Source: Bradyrhizobium sp. AZCC 1719 (lineage in GTDB: Bacteria; Pseudomonadota; Alphaproteobacteria; Rhizobiales; Xanthobacteraceae). From it: a DNA stretch of 64,000 nucleotides. The position numbers were made by a program, and so were the translations under genes. How positions within the stretch are numbered: the first letter of the stretch is position 1; each line of letters begins with the position of its first letter. The stretch covers positions 5,237,001 through 5,301,000 of the forward strand of contig NZ_JAZHRU010000001.1 of NCBI RefSeq assembly GCF_036924525.1, in the 5' to 3' direction. Shown piece after piece: positions 41,193 to 53,193 of the stretch. The notes under the pieces are model-generated. The model made no database searches, was not told the DNA's origin, and saw only the letters and a list, made by a program, of their open reading frames with translations.

Positions 41193-41240
41193 GGAACCGA
41201 GACGGGAACTTTCGGGTTCCATTTCGTCTCTTTCGGTTCC
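41193..41240. promoter_or_regulatory. Nested inverted repeats rich in GGAAC/GTTCC
   Basis: Inner arms GGAAC and GTTCC lie around TTTCGG; outer arms GGAACCGA-GACG and CGTCTCTTTCGGTTCC pair with a 4-nt bulge. The structure could be a transcript hairpin or a multi-site operator between the divergent barrel and ssb genes. More GTTC copies follow up to 41260, but their spacing is 8 or 5, not the 7 of a LexA box. Confidence 0.45.
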
Positions 41241-41307
41241 CCCGTGAGTTCCCGGGGTTCGCCCATAGATTGCAAGGCCGCAGCCGGGCAGACGTGAGCT
41301 GTTTGCG

Positions 41308-41322
41308 GAACAAAGCTGGAAC
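41308..41322 (+). promoter_or_regulatory. LexA (SOS) box upstream of ssb
   Basis: GAAC-AAAGCTG-GAAC is the inverse orientation of the GTTC-N7-GTTC consensus. It lies about 200 bp before the ssb ATG. The matching site upstream of uvrA supports it. Confidence 0.72.
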
Positions 41323-41525
41323 GCACGCGTAGGCGATGCTATATGTGGATAACCGGCGACTTGCCGAGGGATCGCCAAGTCAGCGGGGCCTGTCGGTGTA
41401 TAGGGTCCGGATGTCCTGGAGCGGACGCGGAAACGGACAAGCGACAGGTCAAGAATTGAAGATGGCCGGCACGAAAGCGGGCCGGACCAGTGATTTTTGC
41501 CGGCGATATCGAGTGGAGAGCGGCG

Positions 41526-42014
41526 ATGGCGGGAAGCGTGAACAAAGTGATTCTGGTCGGCAACCTCGGCAAGGATCCTGAAATCCGGCGGACACAGGAC
41601 GGGCGGCCGATCGCCAATCTGAGCATCGCGACATCGGAGACCTGGCGCGACAAAGGCACCGGCGAGCGCAAGGAAAAGACCGAGTGGCACCGCGTGGTGA
41701 TCTTCAACGAGGGGCTCTGCAAGGTCGCCGAACAATATCTGAAGAAGGGCGCCAAGGTTTACATCGAGGGCCAGTTGCAGACCCGCAAATGGACCGACCA
41801 GAGCGGCGTCGACAAATACTCGACCGAGGTCGTGCTGCAGGGCTTTAACTCGAACCTGACCATGCTCGACGGCCGCAGCGGCGGCGGGGGCGGCAGCTTC
41901 GGCTCCGATGATTCCGGTGATTTCGGCTCGAGCGGTCCGGCTAGCTCCGCGCCGCGGCGGGCAGTCGCGGCGGGCAGCCGCAACAGTGATATGGACGACG
42001 ACATCCCGTTCTAG
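41526..42014 (+). CDS. ssb: Single-stranded DNA-binding protein
   Basis: The 162-residue protein coats single-stranded DNA in replication and repair. The OB fold starts [19 protein letters not shown] and includes [11 protein letters not shown] and [13 protein letters not shown] Gly/Ser-rich linker follows, then the acidic tip DMDDDIPF, which binds partner proteins. I chose the ATG at 41526; an in-frame ATG at 41490 would add 12 residues before the conserved start. Confidence 0.96.
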   Translation: MAGSVNKVILVGNLGKDPEIRRTQDGRPIANLSIATSETWRDKGTGERKEKTEWHRVVIFNEGLCKVAEQYLKKGAKVYIEGQLQTRKWTDQSGVDKYSTEVVLQGFNSNLTMLDGRSGGGGGSFGSDDSGDFGSSGPASSAPRRAVAAGSRNSDMDDDIPF

Positions 42015-42260
42015 GGCCTTACTCCGTTCGAGAGCAGGGTCTTCGCTAGCAAGAAATTCGCTTGCGGGAACGGACGTTGACGCCTGCTTTACGGCTGATG
42101 TGCCGCCGCAGGAATCCGCCGGCTGAAAACCTGTCTACAGGAGCGTCACGATCCGAGTGCCCGGTCGGCTCGCTCAGCCGCTATGTTGTTAATCTTCACA
42201 TGAGGTAATTCGCTTAAGCTGCTCCAGCCTTGAACGCCAACCGGATCTGGAGCGCCCACC

Positions 42261-42659
42261 ATGAGCCTCGCACCGCTGCTAGAGGCGCCCGGGACGATCC
42301 CGTTGCATGCCTTCGCAGCCATGGCGGCGTTTGCGCTTGGCATCGTGCAATTCGCAGCACCGAAGGGAACCCTGCCGCACCGGACCATCGGCTGGATCTG
42401 GGTCGTGCTGATGGCTGCGGTCGCGATCAGCTCGCTCTGGATCCATGAGATCCGGATGTTCGGGCCGTTCAGCCCGATCCATCTGCTGTCGATCTTTGTG
42501 CCGATCATGCTGGCACTCGCGGTCCTGCATGCCCGCCGGCACAATGTCAGCGGTCACCGCAAAGCGATGGTGTCGATCTTCTTTGGAGCGCTCGTCGTCG
42601 CCGGCTTGTTCACCTTCCTGCCGGGACGGATCATGCATGCGGTGGTTTTTGGCCGTTAG
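42261..42659 (+). CDS. DUF2306 integral membrane protein
   Basis: The 132-residue protein has four membrane helices and the DUF2306 pattern: IPLHAFAAMAAFALGIVQF, HRTIGWIWVVLMA, and GHRKAMVSIFFGALVVAGLF. The conserved His residues between helices could bind metal or heme, but no function is established. It stands alone between ssb and gyrA. Confidence 0.85.
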   Translation: MSLAPLLEAPGTIPLHAFAAMAAFALGIVQFAAPKGTLPHRTIGWIWVVLMAAVAISSLWIHEIRMFGPFSPIHLLSIFVPIMLALAVLHARRHNVSGHRKAMVSIFFGALVVAGLFTFLPGRIMHAVVFGR

Positions 42660-42862
42660 GCCGACCGTGGGAACATCGTTTTTAACACTGCCTTCCGGCC
42701 CTGAAATGGCGGTTCCGGCAGGGTTCGGGAGAGCTGTCTCCGATCCCGGTAAGTCCATGAAAAAACGAGCGGAAAAACAGCTTCCTCCCGACAGCTTCGG
42801 GGTGGTTATCGGACCCTCGATGCGCTATATGATTCTTAGCTGAGAACTGACTGGATTCCCCT

Positions 42863-45589
<2,727 letters not shown>

Positions 45590-45600
45590 CGCCGTCCACC

Positions 45601-45708
45601 GTCATTCCGGGGCATAGCTAATGCGATGAGCCCGGAATCCATCCCGCCATTTACGTTGCGGCGCGATGGATTCCGGGCCTGCGTGCTGCGCACGCATCCC
45701 GGAATGAC
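45601..45708. repeat. Palindromic repeat, family C copy 1
   Basis: GTCATTCCGGGG and CCCGGAATGAC are terminal inverted repeats of a 108-bp element with inner CCCGGAATCCATC/GATGGATTCCGGG arms. A related element is at 54084-54177. It starts 11 bp after the gyrA stop. Confidence 0.85.
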
Positions 45709-45853
45709 GAGCTGCGTAGTCCGGATGAGCTGGACGCTCGCGCCGGCGCGCCCGTCATGGCTCCCGCTCACGGTAAACCAGCCATTAACTATAGATTGCT
45801 ACACATTTGCTGTGTCCGGGTGGTGACCGTCCGGCCAAACGGGAGCGAATATC

Positions 45854-46363
45854 ATGCCCGTCGAGATGCTGACGTATGCCGATCTGGGCGAACGGCTCAA
45901 GATTTCCCCAGAGGCTGCGCGCGCTCTGGTGAAGCGACACCGTTGGCCGCGCTCCCGCTCCAACGACGGCAAGACGCTTGTCCAGGTCGATCTCAGCGAA
46001 TTCAGCCATTCCCCAATACCCCGTCAGCCGCAAACGCAGGCCGGTCACCAGGTGGTCACCGCCTTAAAGCAACGAATTGAGACTTTGCAGACTGAGCTGG
46101 CAGAGATGAAGGTGATTGCCAGCGGCCACCGGGCCGACTTTGAGAGAGAATGCGAACGCACCAACAAGCTCTTAGCCGAATTGCTTAAAGTCAGCACGGA
46201 AAGCGTGGGAGCCCGGGAGAGGGCAGCTCTGCTCGAAGGCAAGTTATCGATGCTGACGCAACCCTGGCGACGCCGGCTGGTCGATGCTTTCACCCTTGCC
46301 CTGCCGCAGGTCGCCTCCAACCCCCGCGAGAGCGCCGGCCCCGTAGCCCAGTCACAGAATTGA
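45854..46363 (+). CDS. HTH and coiled-coil protein of unknown function
   Basis: The 169-residue protein has an N-terminal MerR/excisionase-like helix-turn-helix (LTYADLGERLKISPEAARALVK, residues about 6-27), a basic stretch WPRSRSNDGKT, and a long coiled coil from about residue 65 to 140 (TALKQRIETLQTELAEMK). Similar proteins are common in rhizobia, often near mobile or accessory genes, but I do not know their role. A DNA-binding or plasmid/phage-type architecture is possible. Confidence 0.75.
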   Translation: MPVEMLTYADLGERLKISPEAARALVKRHRWPRSRSNDGKTLVQVDLSEFSHSPIPRQPQTQAGHQVVTALKQRIETLQTELAEMKVIASGHRADFERECERTNKLLAELLKVSTESVGARERAALLEGKLSMLTQPWRRRLVDAFTLALPQVASNPRESAGPVAQSQN

Positions 46364-46484
46364 ACCGGCCTGCCAACGTGCCGCTGCTTTGCCGCGACCG
46401 GCACAAACTGCAGATCACGCCGGACATTTCCGGAGCGTTGCCGATCTAGGTTCAACCTCGGCGCCAGTTGACATTACAGGAGCG

Positions 46485-49400
46485 TCACTGGAGCGCATCA
46501 AGCAGCGCCTTGGCGTCCCGCAGATCAGGTGTGTCGAAACCTTCCGTGAACCAGCCATAGACCGGCGCGAGAAGATCACTGGCCTGCCGCTGCTTGCCCT
46601 GATCACGCCAGTGCCGGGCCAAGCTTGTGGTGGCGCGCAGCTCCAGCGCCTTCGCGCTCTGGCGACCGGCCACGTCAAGCGCTCGCCGAAAGTACGCTTC
46701 CGCTTCGGTCCTGTCGCCACCTGGCCTCGCCACCGTCAGCTCTCCAATCAAGCGATAAATTTCCGCCTCCCATCGGCGCTCGCCGGTCTCCTCGACAGCG
46801 GCCGCAGCTTCGGCCAGCGCAGTCAATCCTGGCTCAATTTCTCCGGACCACGCCAAAGCTTCAGCCAGCAGCGCAAGATAATAAGGTCGACGGATGCGCA
46901 CGCCGGTCGGCTGGAGGGCCGCGAGACCGTCGCGAACCTCCGCGATCCCTTCCACCGGCTGCCCGCGTACCGTGATCGCCCAACCCCGCAAGATGCTTCC
47001 AGCCGCCGCCAAGTGCGGTGCGATGCCATGCTCGGCGCACACCGCGATCGCAGCTTCCGCTTGCTCCAGGGCCGGTTCCGCTTCCCGCCGATGCTGGTAG
47101 ATCATCCCCGCGAACACCAGGGCGAGAACAAGGCTAAAGGGATGCGATAGCTCCCGAGCCATGCTCACAGCTTCACGCGCAGCGGCAAGTGCCTGCTCGG
47201 GGAAGCCAAGCGGCCAGAGCGTGGCTGCCGCGGTGTATCGGTTGCAGATAGCCGCGTCGTGGCTGCCATAAAGGAACTTATGGGCGCGGTACGCGTCCGG
47301 CAGATAGAGCGCCAGCCCCGCCTCGAGATGCGCCCTGCACGCGGGCAGATCCGGGAGATTGAGAAGGGTTGTCCATGCGGCATGATGCGCCTGCAGGAGG
47401 AGCGCCGGATCTGCGCTCTCTCGGGCGAGTGCGAACAGCTCGTCCAGCAGATCGCGAGCCGTCTTGAACTCGCAGCGTTGCTGGTAAACGAGCCACAACC
47501 CCCAGCTCACGGTAAAGAGCTGCGCCACATCGCCGGCTTGCCGGCATAGGTCACGGGCACGCAGGTAGACTTGCTCCACCTCCGGTGCCGACCAGCTCTT
47601 GGTGCCGATCAGCACCGGCGCTAGCACGAGCTGCAGGTCGAGTTCGCGGCGGGCGCGTTCCGCAGGCTCGGCGACCCGATCGACGAGCATCAGCCCCTTG
47701 CGGAGATGCGCGATCGCCTCCGCGTGTGCCGAGCGCTCGGCAGCGCGCTGGCCAGCCTTGCGCCAGTAGGCCACAGCATTTTCCGTGAGGTCAGCCTCGG
47801 TAAAGTGGTGCGCAAGCACCTCCGGCTGGGTAGCCGCGATGTCCGGAAAGTTATCCTCGAGGGCCCGTGCGATGCGCGCGTGCAGCGGTTGCCGCTTGCC
47901 GCGCAGCAGTGTGCCGTAGGCGGTGTCCTGAACGAGGGCGTGCTTGAAGCTGTAGACCGATGAGCCACGACGAAAAATCAACTGTGACGCGGCGAGCTGG
48001 TCGAGGGCCGACTGCAAAGGCGCGTCCGGCAGTGGCGACACGGTCCGTATCAGATCGTCGGAGAATTCCCGGCCAATGGCGGCGCCGGTCTGGGCGATTT
48101 CTTTGGCTTCCGGACTGAGACGGTCGAGACGGGCCAGGAGCGAGGCGTGCAGGGTAGCCGGGACAGCGAGTGCACTTGGCGAGGTTCGCGAAAGCACGGC
48201 CTTGGCATCCCCTTCACCGGCTCCCGTTTCGAGCACCGCCTTGGTCAGTTCCTCCACGAACAGCGGCACGCCGTCCGTGCGGTCGACGATCTCGTGGACG
48301 ATCGCGCGGGGCAGCACCTTCTCGCCGACTACCCGCTCCACGAGGGTTGCGGTGTCGCGGCGGTTCAAGCGACCGAGCGTCAGCATCGTGACGTGCGGCT
48401 GGCCGATCCACGGCGGCGGGAACTCCGGTCGGAAGGTGAGAAGCAACAGCACCGGCAGTTGCTGCACGCGATCGACCGTCACCTGGAGCAGTTCAAGCGA
48501 GGTCGGGTCGATCCAGTGCACGTCTTCGAAGACCATCAGCACGGGATTGCGCCGAGACAGGTCCTCCACGTGCCGGACCACCGCCTGAAGCGTGCGCTCC
48601 TTCTTCGCCTGCGGACTGAGCGCAACTGGACCATAGCGGTCGGAGGGCAACGACAGCAGTTCCGCCAACAGCGGCACGTCCTCGGTGGCGGTCGCTGCGC
48701 CCGCCAACAGCGCCTCGAGTTTGTCTAGCTTGACCGTCGGCGGATCGTCCCGGGTAAACCGGGCCGCCCGCTCCAGTTGCCTGATGACGGGGTACAGCGC
48801 GCTGCCCTGGTAGTGCGGCGAGCAGAAGCAGCGCCGGCGCGCGTACGGCTCGGCTTGAAGCTTCTCCTGGAGGGCCGCCACGAGCCGCGATTTCCCGACC
48901 CCGGGCTCGGCTGAGAGCAGCACCACCTGGCCCTCCCCAGAGGTCACGCGCTGCCACCGGCGCAGCAGCAGTTCGATCTCCTCCTCGCGACCGACCAGCG
49001 GGGTCAGACCGGCCGAATGAAAAGCTTCAAACCGGCTCTCGACGGCGCTCGACCGCAACACCTGATAGGCTTGGACCGGCTGCGGGAAGCCCTTCATCGC
49101 GACCGTGCCGAGGTCGCGATACTCGAAAAGATCGCCCAGTAGGTGGCGCGTCGTGGGGCCGACGACAATGGTGTTCGGCTCGCCAAGAGCTTGCAGGCGC
49201 GCCGCGAGGTTGGGCGTCTCGCCGACCACGACGCGTTCCTGTGCTTCGCCCGAGCCGATGAGGTCGCCGACCACGACAAGCCCTGTGCCGATGCCGATCC
49301 GGACCCGAAGACGTTCGGATGTTTCCAGTTGGTCGACGGCGTCGATGAGGGCCAAACCGGCGCGCACCGCTCGCTCGGCATCGTCCTCGTGCGCCTGTGG

Positions 49401-49832
49401 GTAGCCGAAATAAAGCAGTACGCCGTCGCCCATGTACTTGGCGACGAAGCCGTCGAAGCGGGCGACCGTCTCAGCGACGCAGCGGTGATAGGCGCCGATC
49501 ACTTCGCGTAGGTCCTCGGCGTCAAGACCAGCCGATAGCGCGGTCGAACCGACGAGGTCGCAGAACATCACCGTGAGCTGCCGACGTTCGGCAGAGGAGA
49601 CGGCACTGAGGCTTGGCGCCGACGCGGCGCTCGGGCCTGCCAATTTCGAGGGCTGTGGCAGGCATGCGGCCGCTTTCAATAGCTTCTTGCGCTGGCCAAG
49701 CGAGAGGCCGAGCTTCTCCAGGTCTGCCTCGCTCAGCTCAGGCAGGATATTGAGATCGACATCGTTCGCCCGCAACGCGGGTGCGAGCTGCACCAGGCCA
49801 AGCGGCGCCAGCCAGCGCTCCAGCTCGTCCAC
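46485..49832 (-). CDS. SAM-domain class III adenylate cyclase with AAA ATPase and TPR region
   Basis: The 1115-residue protein starts with a SAM domain (residues 1-60), then a class III cyclase homology domain (about 82-260). The metal-binding Asp92 (MFCDLVGST) and Asp136 (KYMGDGVLL), the ATP-specifying Lys132 and Thr206, and the transition-state Asn208 and Arg212 (TPNLAARLQ) are all kept, so it should make cAMP. An AAA/STAND-type ATPase follows (Walker A EPGVGKSR at 309-316, VFEDVHWIDPTSLELL), then about 500 residues of TPR-like helices. This layout resembles soluble adenylyl cyclases and MalT-type sensors. The signal it senses is unknown. It is convergent with the HTH/coiled-coil gene. Confidence 0.9.
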   Translation of the reverse strand: MDELERWLAPLGLVQLAPALRANDVDLNILPELSEADLEKLGLSLGQRKKLLKAAACLPQPSKLAGPSAASAPSLSAVSSAERRQLTVMFCDLVGSTALSAGLDAEDLREVIGAYHRCVAETVARFDGFVAKYMGDGVLLYFGYPQAHEDDAERAVRAGLALIDAVDQLETSERLRVRIGIGTGLVVVGDLIGSGEAQERVVVGETPNLAARLQALGEPNTIVVGPTTRHLLGDLFEYRDLGTVAMKGFPQPVQAYQVLRSSAVESRFEAFHSAGLTPLVGREEEIELLLRRWQRVTSGEGQVVLLSAEPGVGKSRLVAALQEKLQAEPYARRRCFCSPHYQGSALYPVIRQLERAARFTRDDPPTVKLDKLEALLAGAATATEDVPLLAELLSLPSDRYGPVALSPQAKKERTLQAVVRHVEDLSRRNPVLMVFEDVHWIDPTSLELLQVTVDRVQQLPVLLLLTFRPEFPPPWIGQPHVTMLTLGRLNRRDTATLVERVVGEKVLPRAIVHEIVDRTDGVPLFVEELTKAVLETGAGEGDAKAVLSRTSPSALAVPATLHASLLARLDRLSPEAKEIAQTGAAIGREFSDDLIRTVSPLPDAPLQSALDQLAASQLIFRRGSSVYSFKHALVQDTAYGTLLRGKRQPLHARIARALEDNFPDIAATQPEVLAHHFTEADLTENAVAYWRKAGQRAAERSAHAEAIAHLRKGLMLVDRVAEPAERARRELDLQLVLAPVLIGTKSWSAPEVEQVYLRARDLCRQAGDVAQLFTVSWGLWLVYQQRCEFKTARDLLDELFALARESADPALLLQAHHAAWTTLLNLPDLPACRAHLEAGLALYLPDAYRAHKFLYGSHDAAICNRYTAAATLWPLGFPEQALAAAREAVSMARELSHPFSLVLALVFAGMIYQHRREAEPALEQAEAAIAVCAEHGIAPHLAAAGSILRGWAITVRGQPVEGIAEVRDGLAALQPTGVRIRRPYYLALLAEALAWSGEIEPGLTALAEAAAAVEETGERRWEAEIYRLIGELTVARPGGDRTEAEAYFRRALDVAGRQSAKALELRATTSLARHWRDQGKQRQASDLLAPVYGWFTEGFDTPDLRDAKALLDALQ

Positions 49833-50007
49833 GGCTTCCTCCTCGCTCGTGCGAATTCTACCAGATCGAGCGCGCGCTCCAAAGGGATCTTTGCCGGCTG
49901 CAGGAGTTCCGAAAGAGGCGGGCTCGGCTCCGATCCGATAGTCGGCTCTTGGCCCTTCGCGTCAATACGCTGCCGTGCGCTAACGCGTCGATGTTTATCG
50001 ATCGTGC

Positions 50008-51357
50008 TTATCGCTTGCTCTGACGCGCGAGCACGCGGTCCACCATCGCCCCCGCAGTGCCAAGATAGTTGGACGGTTCGCACAACGCGGCGAGCCGATC
50101 GCGCGGCAGGGCGGATGCGATGGCCGGGCGGCGCAGCAGGGCATCGAGCAGCGCGTTACCGCGGTCGAACGCATCGCGGCAGGCGGCATAGACCTCGTCA
50201 TGGGCAAGCTGGCGCCCAAGCGCGGGCGCGAGCCCCATCATGACCGCCTCCGCCACGATCAGTCCGCGCGTGGATTGCAGGTTTCGCTTCATCGCCAGGG
50301 GATCGACGATCAGGCCTGACAGCATGAATTGCGCCTGCGCCAGCGATCCGGCCGTCAGAAGACAGACCTGGGGCAAAGCGAGCCACTCGCAATGCCAGGG
50401 CCCGGTGGCGCGCTCGAGATCCTGCACCATGGCGTCCAGCATCAGCGAAGCGGCGTCGCGCGACGCCTTTGCGTTTGCCAGCAGGATTTCCGAGGAGATC
50501 GGGTTGCGCTTCTGCGGCATGGTCGAGGATGCGCCGCGATGCGAGGAGAACGGCTCGAACACCTCGCCGATCTCGGTCGCCATCAGGATCATGACGTCGT
50601 AGCCGATCTTGCCGAGCGCGCCGCAGATCACGGCGAGCGTCTGCACCAGTTCGACAAGTCCGTCGCGGGCGACGTGCCAGGTGATGTCGGGCTCGGCCAG
50701 GCCGAGCACGCGCGCGTAAGCCGCACGTACATCCAGTCCGCGATCGCCGAGCGACGCCAGCGTTCCCGCCGCGCCGCCGAGCTGCGCCTGAAAGGCGCGA
50801 GGCTTGACCTGTTCTAGCCGATCGGCCGAGCGCTGCAGCGCCGAGAGCCAGATCGCAGCCTTGTGCCCGAACGTGATCGGCAGGGCCTGCTGCAGATGGG
50901 TTCGCCCGGCCATCGGCGTATCGCGGTGGAGGCGGGCGAGATTGGCAAGCGTTGCCATGACCTCGGCGAGCTGGGTTTCGATCAGCGCGACCGCTTCGCG
51001 CAGTTGCAGCACGGTCGCGGTATCCATGATGTCCTGGGTGGTCGCCCCCCAATGCAGATAGCGGCCGGCTTCGCCGAGTTGCTCCGATAGCTGGCGGACC
51101 AGGCCCACGATGGGGTAGCCGACATTCTCGGTGTCGCGCTTCAACTGCTCGATATCGAGCGCGATCGCTGGCGCCTGCCGCGCGATTGCCTCGGCCGCAT
51201 CACGCGGAATCACGCCGGTCTCGCCTTGCGCAAGGGCGAGCGCGACTTCAGCCTGCACATAGGCCTCGAGCAGCGCCTCGTCGGAAAACACCGCCCGCAT
51301 GGAAGGCGTCGAGAAAACATCGCGATAGAGGGCGCTGTCGAACATCGTGCTGGCCAC
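50008..51357 (-). CDS. pcaB: 3-carboxy-cis,cis-muconate cycloisomerase-like protein (PcaB type)
   Basis: This 449-residue member of the fumarase/aspartase superfamily carries the signature SSTMPQKRNPISSEIL with the catalytic Ser loop, and GRTHLQQALPITFGHK. The family closest by eye is PcaB, which closes 3-carboxymuconate in the protocatechuate branch of the beta-ketoadipate pathway. The start is uncertain: GTG at 51357 has AAGGAAA at a good distance; the ATG at 51345 is four codons later. No other pca genes lie in the window, so the substrate is not supported by context; adenylosuccinate lyase-like enzymes are an alternative. Confidence 0.85.
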   Translation of the reverse strand: MASTMFDSALYRDVFSTPSMRAVFSDEALLEAYVQAEVALALAQGETGVIPRDAAEAIARQAPAIALDIEQLKRDTENVGYPIVGLVRQLSEQLGEAGRYLHWGATTQDIMDTATVLQLREAVALIETQLAEVMATLANLARLHRDTPMAGRTHLQQALPITFGHKAAIWLSALQRSADRLEQVKPRAFQAQLGGAAGTLASLGDRGLDVRAAYARVLGLAEPDITWHVARDGLVELVQTLAVICGALGKIGYDVMILMATEIGEVFEPFSSHRGASSTMPQKRNPISSEILLANAKASRDAASLMLDAMVQDLERATGPWHCEWLALPQVCLLTAGSLAQAQFMLSGLIVDPLAMKRNLQSTRGLIVAEAVMMGLAPALGRQLAHDEVYAACRDAFDRGNALLDALLRRPAIASALPRDRLAALCEPSNYLGTAGAMVDRVLARQSKR

Positions 51358-51573
51358 GCGCTTGTTTCCTTTCAGTATGTCCGGCCATCTGATTGATATG
51401 CACAAATCCGTCAAGCACGGCCGCGGAAACCTTGAACTTGTGCTCGCGCGCTTGAGGCAGGCAGGAGAATTTCGCGCAATCCAAGCTTCCAGAACGCCAA
51501 TGGCGAGCAGGGGGGCATCCCTACTCGCCACTCGAGCGTTCCTTGGAAGTTAAGCGGAACGAAAATTGCGCCG

Positions 51574-51831
51574 TTACGGGGTGCGGTCGGCGGTCACCAG
51601 GCGGGCTTCCCTCACCACGGCCTTGGAGCCGGCGGCGCGGAGGCAGGACGCTTCAAAGTTCGGCCAGGCCTGCTGCGAGCAATCCTTGCCGACGTTACGG
51701 ATGTCCAGGCGGTCACCCTTGGCAAGCGCCTGCGGCACGCTGGCTTCGACCTGGGGGGCAAAGCCGGGCAAAACGGTCAGCGCGGCGGCAATGAACGCGG
51801 CAGCAACGATGGCGGAAAAAGCCTTGATCAT
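51574..51831 (-). CDS. Small secreted protein
   Basis: The 85-residue protein has a signal peptide (AFSAIVAAAFIAAALTVLPG) and a short mature part KGDRLDIRNVGKDCSQQAWPNF with two Cys (CSQQ and SCLR) that could form a disulfide in the periplasm. Proteins of this kind are common in rhizobia and I know no function. It has a GGGGA-type site before the ATG. It is divergent from coaD. Confidence 0.75.
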   Translation of the reverse strand: MIKAFSAIVAAAFIAAALTVLPGFAPQVEASVPQALAKGDRLDIRNVGKDCSQQAWPNFEASCLRAAGSKAVVREARLVTADRTP

Positions 51832-52101
51832 GACGGTCCCCTGTCATGGGCCTTCGCGGCCCGTCGTTTCGTTGGGTGGACTTGTAGGGGGTGCAAGTTT
51901 CCGGCCGTCTTCGCGGGCGCGGAAAATGGTTTCGTCCGGGCCGAGTTTTGTTTCGTCGGCCGGTGGCGGACGAAACATTGCCGCCCGCCCGAGACGCAGG
52001 GTCCCGAGACTGGTTCATTGGCCGACTCGAAGTAGAAACCCGGACCCGAAGGGAACCTAACCCGGCTTGCCGGGCCGCCCGGGGCGGGGTAGGAGGGGAA
52101 T

Positions 52102-52602
52102 ATGTCCCGTATCGCGCTCTATCCCGGCTCATTTGATCCCATCACCAACGGCCATCTGGACGTGCTGCGGCACGCCGTGACGCTGTGCGACCGCCTGATT
52201 GTCGCCATCGGCGTCCATTCGGGCAAAAAAAATCCGCTGTTTTCGACCGAGGAGCGGCTCGAGATGGTTCGGGCGGTATGTGAGCCGATTGCGCAAAAGG
52301 CCGGCTGCGCTTTCGACTGCACCACCTACGACAACCTCACCGTAGCTGCGGCGCGGCAGGTCGGTGCGACCATTATGATTCGCGGCCTGCGCGACGGAAC
52401 CGATATGGACTACGAAATGCAACTTGCCGGCATGAACGAGGTGATGGCGCCAGAAGTGCACACCGTGTTCGTCCCGGCGTCGCCCGCGGTCCGCCCGATC
52501 ACCGCCACGCTGGTTCGCCAGATCGCCGGCATGGGCGGCGACTTCTCCGCCTTCGTGCCGCCCCAGATTGCCGCGAGGCTGAAGGCCAAGTTCGCGGGCT
52601 AA
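52102..52602 (+). CDS. coaD: Phosphopantetheine adenylyltransferase
   Basis: CoaD makes dephospho-CoA from 4'-phosphopantetheine and ATP, the penultimate step of CoA synthesis. The 166-residue protein has the nucleotidyltransferase signature [20 protein letters not shown] and the ISSS-type region [28 protein letters not shown] lies 5 bp before the ATG, a strong ribosome-binding site. Two cyclophilin genes follow on the same strand. Confidence 0.96.
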   Translation: MSRIALYPGSFDPITNGHLDVLRHAVTLCDRLIVAIGVHSGKKNPLFSTEERLEMVRAVCEPIAQKAGCAFDCTTYDNLTVAAARQVGATIMIRGLRDGTDMDYEMQLAGMNEVMAPEVHTVFVPASPAVRPITATLVRQIAGMGGDFSAFVPPQIAARLKAKFAG

Positions 52603-52646
52603 CGCGCTGCTACGCGCTGTCCTGTTTCCACATGACCGGAGCTTTC

Positions 52647-53189
52647 ATGATCCGAATTCTCGCCGTTCTCGCCGCGCTGTTCCTTGTGGCTCCCGCAATC
52701 GCCCAGCCGCTGCCGGCCAATCTCGACAAGGCGAATGCGATCGTGATCGACACCACCAAGGGCCGCATCGTGATCAAGCTGCGGACCGACATCGCGCCCC
52801 AGCATGCCGAACGCATCAAGCTGCTCGCGCGCGAGGGCTATTACAACAACGTGCCGTTTCATCGCGTGATCGAGGGCTTCATGGCGCAGACCGGCGACGG
52901 CAAGAATTTCAACGGCACCGGCGGCTCGAAACACCCGAACCTGCCGGCCGAGTTCTCCAACGTGCCATACAAGCGCGGCATCGTCGGCATGGCGCGAACG
53001 AGCGATCCCAATTCGGCGAATTCGCAGTTCTTCATCATGTTTGCCGAAGGCGCGTCGCTGAACGGCAAGTACACCGTGATCGGCGAAGTGGTGTCGGGCA
53101 TGGACGTCGTCGACAAGATCAAGCGCGGCGAACCGGTCGCCGACCCCGACAAGATGGTGAAGGTGCAAGTCGCATCGGACGTCAAGTGA
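52647..53189 (+). CDS. Peptidyl-prolyl cis-trans isomerase, periplasmic cyclophilin
   Basis: The 180-residue protein has a signal peptide (ILAVLAALFLVAPAIAQ) and a cyclophilin domain: VPFHRVIEGFMAQTGDG, FSNVPYKRGIVGMAR and NSQFFIMFAEGASLNGKYT. It should assist folding in the periplasm. GGAG lies 5 bp before the ATG at 52647; an in-frame ATG at 52632 is less likely. The cytoplasmic cyclophilin gene follows two genes later, so a signal-bearing and a signal-free copy sit together. Confidence 0.93.
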   Translation: MIRILAVLAALFLVAPAIAQPLPANLDKANAIVIDTTKGRIVIKLRTDIAPQHAERIKLLAREGYYNNVPFHRVIEGFMAQTGDGKNFNGTGGSKHPNLPAEFSNVPYKRGIVGMARTSDPNSANSQFFIMFAEGASLNGKYTVIGEVVSGMDVVDKIKRGEPVADPDKMVKVQVASDVK

Positions 53190-53193
53190 GGCC

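Larger units (their letters stand above)
41020..41525. other. Intergenic region between the outer-membrane-protein gene and ssb
   Basis: About 500 bp without a gene. It holds the minus-strand promoter of the barrel gene, a nested inverted repeat at 41193-41240, a LexA box at 41308-41322, and the ssb leader. GGAG near 41514 is the ssb ribosome-binding site. Confidence 0.7.

Noticed and set aside
41194..41210. GAAC-N8-GAAC as a further LexA box
   Set aside because: The spacing is 8, not 7, and the bases are better explained by the nested inverted repeat.
50008..51357. A beta-ketoadipate (pca) operon
   Set aside because: Only the pcaB-like gene is present; neighbours are unrelated.
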